Below are positions 5,792 to 7,110 of a stretch of 7,110 nt of DNA, one piece after another. How positions within the stretch are numbered: the first letter of the stretch is position 1; every line of letters starts with the position of its first letter. Source of the stretch: Candidatus Andersenbacteria bacterium RIFCSPHIGHO2_02_FULL_45_11 (GTDB lineage Bacteria > Patescibacteriota > Andersenbacteria > UBA10190). The notes beneath the pieces are model-generated. The model had not been told where the DNA came from, did not search any database, and saw only the letters and a list, made by a program, of their open reading frames with translations. The stretch spans positions 225-7,334 of the forward strand of contig MHHP01000023.1 in NCBI GenBank assembly GCA_001817055.1, written 5' to 3'. Both the position numbers and the translations under genes were made by a program.

Positions 5792-6313
5792 ATGACCGAT
5801 GCAGAAATAGACAAAATTATTGATCGAGCTGTAGAAAAGGCAGCACAAAGGTCTGATAAACGCATGAAAAAGCTCATTGAAAAGAATGGGAAGTTGCTCG
5901 ATATGAGGCTTACTGAGCAGGATCAGAAAATTGAGAAACAACTTGTAGAACAAGATCAACGCTTTGATCAACGACTCAAGAAACGCGATACGAAATTAGA
6001 GAAAAAATTACAACACCATGTCGGCGCAATTATGGAAGATTCTAAACATAATATTAAAGCTGTTGGCGAGCAATATTCAGGACTTGCTAAAAAGGTAGAT
6101 CAAGTTCAGCATAGCGTTGAAGAATTGAAAGAAAAAGTTATCCGAGTTGAAAGTAATATTATTCATATTGAAGATACCGCTGAAGAAATTAAGGTTGTTG
6201 CAGATGCGACGTTCGAAGAAGTCGGGGCCATGCGCGTTGAGCTAACCGAAAGTAATGAAAAATTAAACAATCACGAAGAACGAATTACAGTATTTGAGAC
6301 ACGAGTACGGTAA
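5792..6313 (+). CDS. Hypothetical coiled-coil protein, 173 residues
   Basis: I cannot assign a function. The product is almost wholly charged and helical, without membrane segment or signal peptide. Residues 38-70 form three near-identical 11-residue units (MRLTEQDQKIE, KQLVEQDQRFD, QRLKKRDTKLE), a hendecad pattern typical of long, slightly right-handed coiled coils. The middle (HHVGAIMEDSKHNIKAVGEQYSGLAKKVDQV, split at about 75-105) resembles, from memory, the central part of hypothetical proteins common in CPR genomes. Residues 106-170 continue as a heptad-like coil (VEELKEKVIRVESNIIHIED, then ELTESNEKLNNHEERITVFE). There are no Cys residues. The start is supported by a -10 box just upstream, which suggests a leaderless message. 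The Nudix gene begins 9 bases after its stop, so the three downstream genes may share this promoter. A scaffold or tethering role is a guess. Confidence 0.82.
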   Translation: MTDAEIDKIIDRAVEKAAQRSDKRMKKLIEKNGKLLDMRLTEQDQKIEKQLVEQDQRFDQRLKKRDTKLEKKLQHHVGAIMEDSKHNIKAVGEQYSGLAKKVDQVQHSVEELKEKVIRVESNIIHIEDTAEEIKVVADATFEEVGAMRVELTESNEKLNNHEERITVFETRVR

Positions 6314-6322
6314 AAATCTTGC

Positions 6323-6859
6323 ATGAAAAAGGTATTTCAAGGAGATATTTTTAGTGTCTGGCAATGGGACCAAGAGCTGTACGATGGCTCCACAAAAGTT
6401 TTTGAGAAGGTGCAGCGGACAGATGCTGCGTTCATTATTGGTGTTCTACCAGATAAACGAATCTTACTTATTTGGGATGAGCAGCCAGATCGCGAAGGAG
6501 CGCTTGGGCCTGCAGGAGGCAAGGTAGAAGAGGGCGAAAATCCGATAGATGCTGCAGCTCGGGAATTTTTGGAAGAAACAGGGTATAAGGCAACCACTAT
6601 TGAACCATGGATATCGTTTGCCCCGTACGGCAAAATGATTTTTACGATCCATTGCTTCATTGGCAAGGGTGCAGAGAAAGTTTCAGAGCCTAGTCTTGAA
6701 GCAGGGGAGCGGATCACTCCTCGCTTTTTTACCTTTGATGAATTTATCGCACTGGGGCAAGAAGAAACATTGCGCTCAACCCATCTGCGGATTATCTTAT
6801 TGGAAGCACAGCTAGATTCTAAAAAGAAAGATATTTTATATCAGCAACTCTATGGATAA
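6323..6859 (+). CDS. Nudix hydrolase, possibly ADP-ribose pyrophosphatase-like
   Basis: Nudix enzymes hydrolyse a nucleoside diphosphate linked to another group, with a metal bound by the Nudix box. The 178-residue product has a complete box, Gx5Ex7REUxEExGU, at residues 66-88: Gly66, Glu72, Arg80-Glu81, Glu84-Glu85 and Gly87. A typical beta strand precedes it (AAFIIGVLPDKRILLIWDEQ) with the usual LGPAGGKV lead-in. The N-terminal part (DIFSVWQWDQELYDGSTKVFEKVQR) recalls the substrate-side strands of ADP-ribose pyrophosphatases, but the substrate cannot be settled from sequence; housecleaning of nucleotide sugars or oxidized nucleotides is also possible. The ATG at 6323 lies 9 bases after the coiled-coil gene and has no Shine-Dalgarno sequence. 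The 3' end overlaps the start of the glutamyl-tRNA synthetase gene by 8 bases, which implies co-transcription and translational coupling. Confidence 0.93.
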   Translation: MKKVFQGDIFSVWQWDQELYDGSTKVFEKVQRTDAAFIIGVLPDKRILLIWDEQPDREGALGPAGGKVEEGENPIDAAAREFLEETGYKATTIEPWISFAPYGKMIFTIHCFIGKGAEKVSEPSLEAGERITPRFFTFDEFIALGQEETLRSTHLRIILLEAQLDSKKKDILYQQLYG

Positions 6860-7110
6860 CATTCGCGTACGAATCGCTCCCAGCCCCACTGGCAATCTTC
6901 ACGTCGGCACAGCACGCACTTCATTGTTTAATGAGCTTTTTGCTCGCCATCATAACGGAACGTTTATCGTTCGTACCGAAGACACGGACAAAGAACGCTC
7001 TAAACCAGAATACGAACAAGCCATTTTAGAGGGCCTCAAATGGCTTGGATTATCGTGGGACGAAGGCCCAGATATTGGTGGAGAATATGGACCGTATCGA
7101 CAATCGGAAC
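6852..7110 (+). CDS. gltX: Glutamyl-tRNA synthetase, N-terminal part (3' end outside window)
   Basis: This enzyme charges tRNA-Glu with glutamate, and in many bacteria lacking glutaminyl-tRNA synthetase it also charges tRNA-Gln. The first 86 residues are in the window and match the class I catalytic domain: IRVRIAPSPTGNLHVGTART contains the HIGH-type signature (HVGT, residues 17-20), followed by FIVRTEDTDKERS (residues 38-50) and ILEGLKWLGLSWDEGP. YGPYRQSE at the window edge is the usual conserved stretch. It is GluRS rather than GlnRS: the start SPTGNLHVGTART and the sequence after EDTD are of bacterial GluRS type. The ATG sits inside the last codons of the Nudix gene (ATGGATAA overlap), with no Shine-Dalgarno sequence, so expression probably depends on translation of that gene. 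The KMSKS loop and anticodon-binding domain lie beyond the window. Confidence 0.95.
   Translation, partial: MDNIRVRIAPSPTGNLHVGTARTSLFNELFARHHNGTFIVRTEDTDKERSKPEYEQAILEGLKWLGLSWDEGPDIGGEYGPYRQSE

Noticed and set aside
5675..5971. Reverse-strand reading frame of 98 residues after nrdB
   Set aside because: It is antisense to the coiled-coil gene and to palindromic element 3; its PSPHPSPH-type end is only the repeat read backwards, with no ribosome binding site.
6339..6356. SD-like AAGGAG followed by GTG inside the Nudix gene start
   Set aside because: The GTG is not in the Nudix frame, and starting there gives no plausible protein.
6337..6717. Reverse-strand reading frames in the Nudix gene
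   Set aside because: The forward frame has an intact Nudix box; the reverse frames are shadows.
1..7110. CRISPR array, tRNA/rRNA genes, transposase or defence system
   Set aside because: No regularly spaced direct repeats, no cloverleaf-like sequence noticed in the gaps, and no mobile-element or defence-type protein among the reading frames. A tRNA or Rfam scan was not possible here.

Overview
The window looks like a stretch of chromosome from a Patescibacteria/CPR-type bacterium (Parcubacteria-like). That assignment is an inference. It rests on a membrane-anchored protein with a 'KGDGLTHxARRA' motif that I remember mainly from CPR genomes, a hypothetical coiled-coil protein of CPR style, mixed Shine-Dalgarno and leaderless starts, and palindromic repeats. 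GC content is moderate by eye. All supported genes are on the + strand. I see no tRNA, rRNA, CRISPR array, transposase or phage gene.

Layout. Bases 2-682 hold the 3' part of a WecG/TagA/CpsF-family glycosyltransferase gene, which carries two palindromic elements read in frame. Bases 707-904 encode a 65-residue helical protein of unknown function with a strong ribosome binding site and its own terminator. Bases 943-1063 hold a probable promoter with an inverted repeat in its spacer. Bases 1064-1654 encode a single-pass membrane protein with a Pro/Ala/Thr/Glu-rich linker and a LysM-like C-terminal domain, closed by a strong terminator. A near-consensus sigma70 promoter at 1781-1809 then drives nrdA (1847-4648) and nrdB (4666-5673), the two subunits of a class I ribonucleotide reductase. 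A third palindromic element fills the gap after nrdB. Last comes a probable operon: a coiled-coil protein (5792-6313, possibly leaderless), a Nudix hydrolase (6323-6859) and the start of a glutamyl-tRNA synthetase gene (6852 to the window end), which overlaps the Nudix gene by 8 bases.

How the genes work together. NrdA and NrdB form one enzyme that makes deoxyribonucleotides. NrdA has two N-terminal ATP-cone regions, the second possibly degenerate. NrdB has Phe where the radical Tyr of class Ia R2 would be, and Glu as the first metal ligand. These are the marks of class Ic (Chlamydia-type, Mn/Fe cofactor) R2, so this is predicted to be a tyrosyl-radical-free reductase. One residue of the Chlamydia electron-relay system (Tyr222) is Phe here. 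The other genes have no clear functional link to the reductase.

Most notable: the class Ic reductase with its changed relay residue, and the structured palindromic elements inside the coding sequence of the glycosyltransferase. I do not see convincing evidence of a wholly new multi-gene system.
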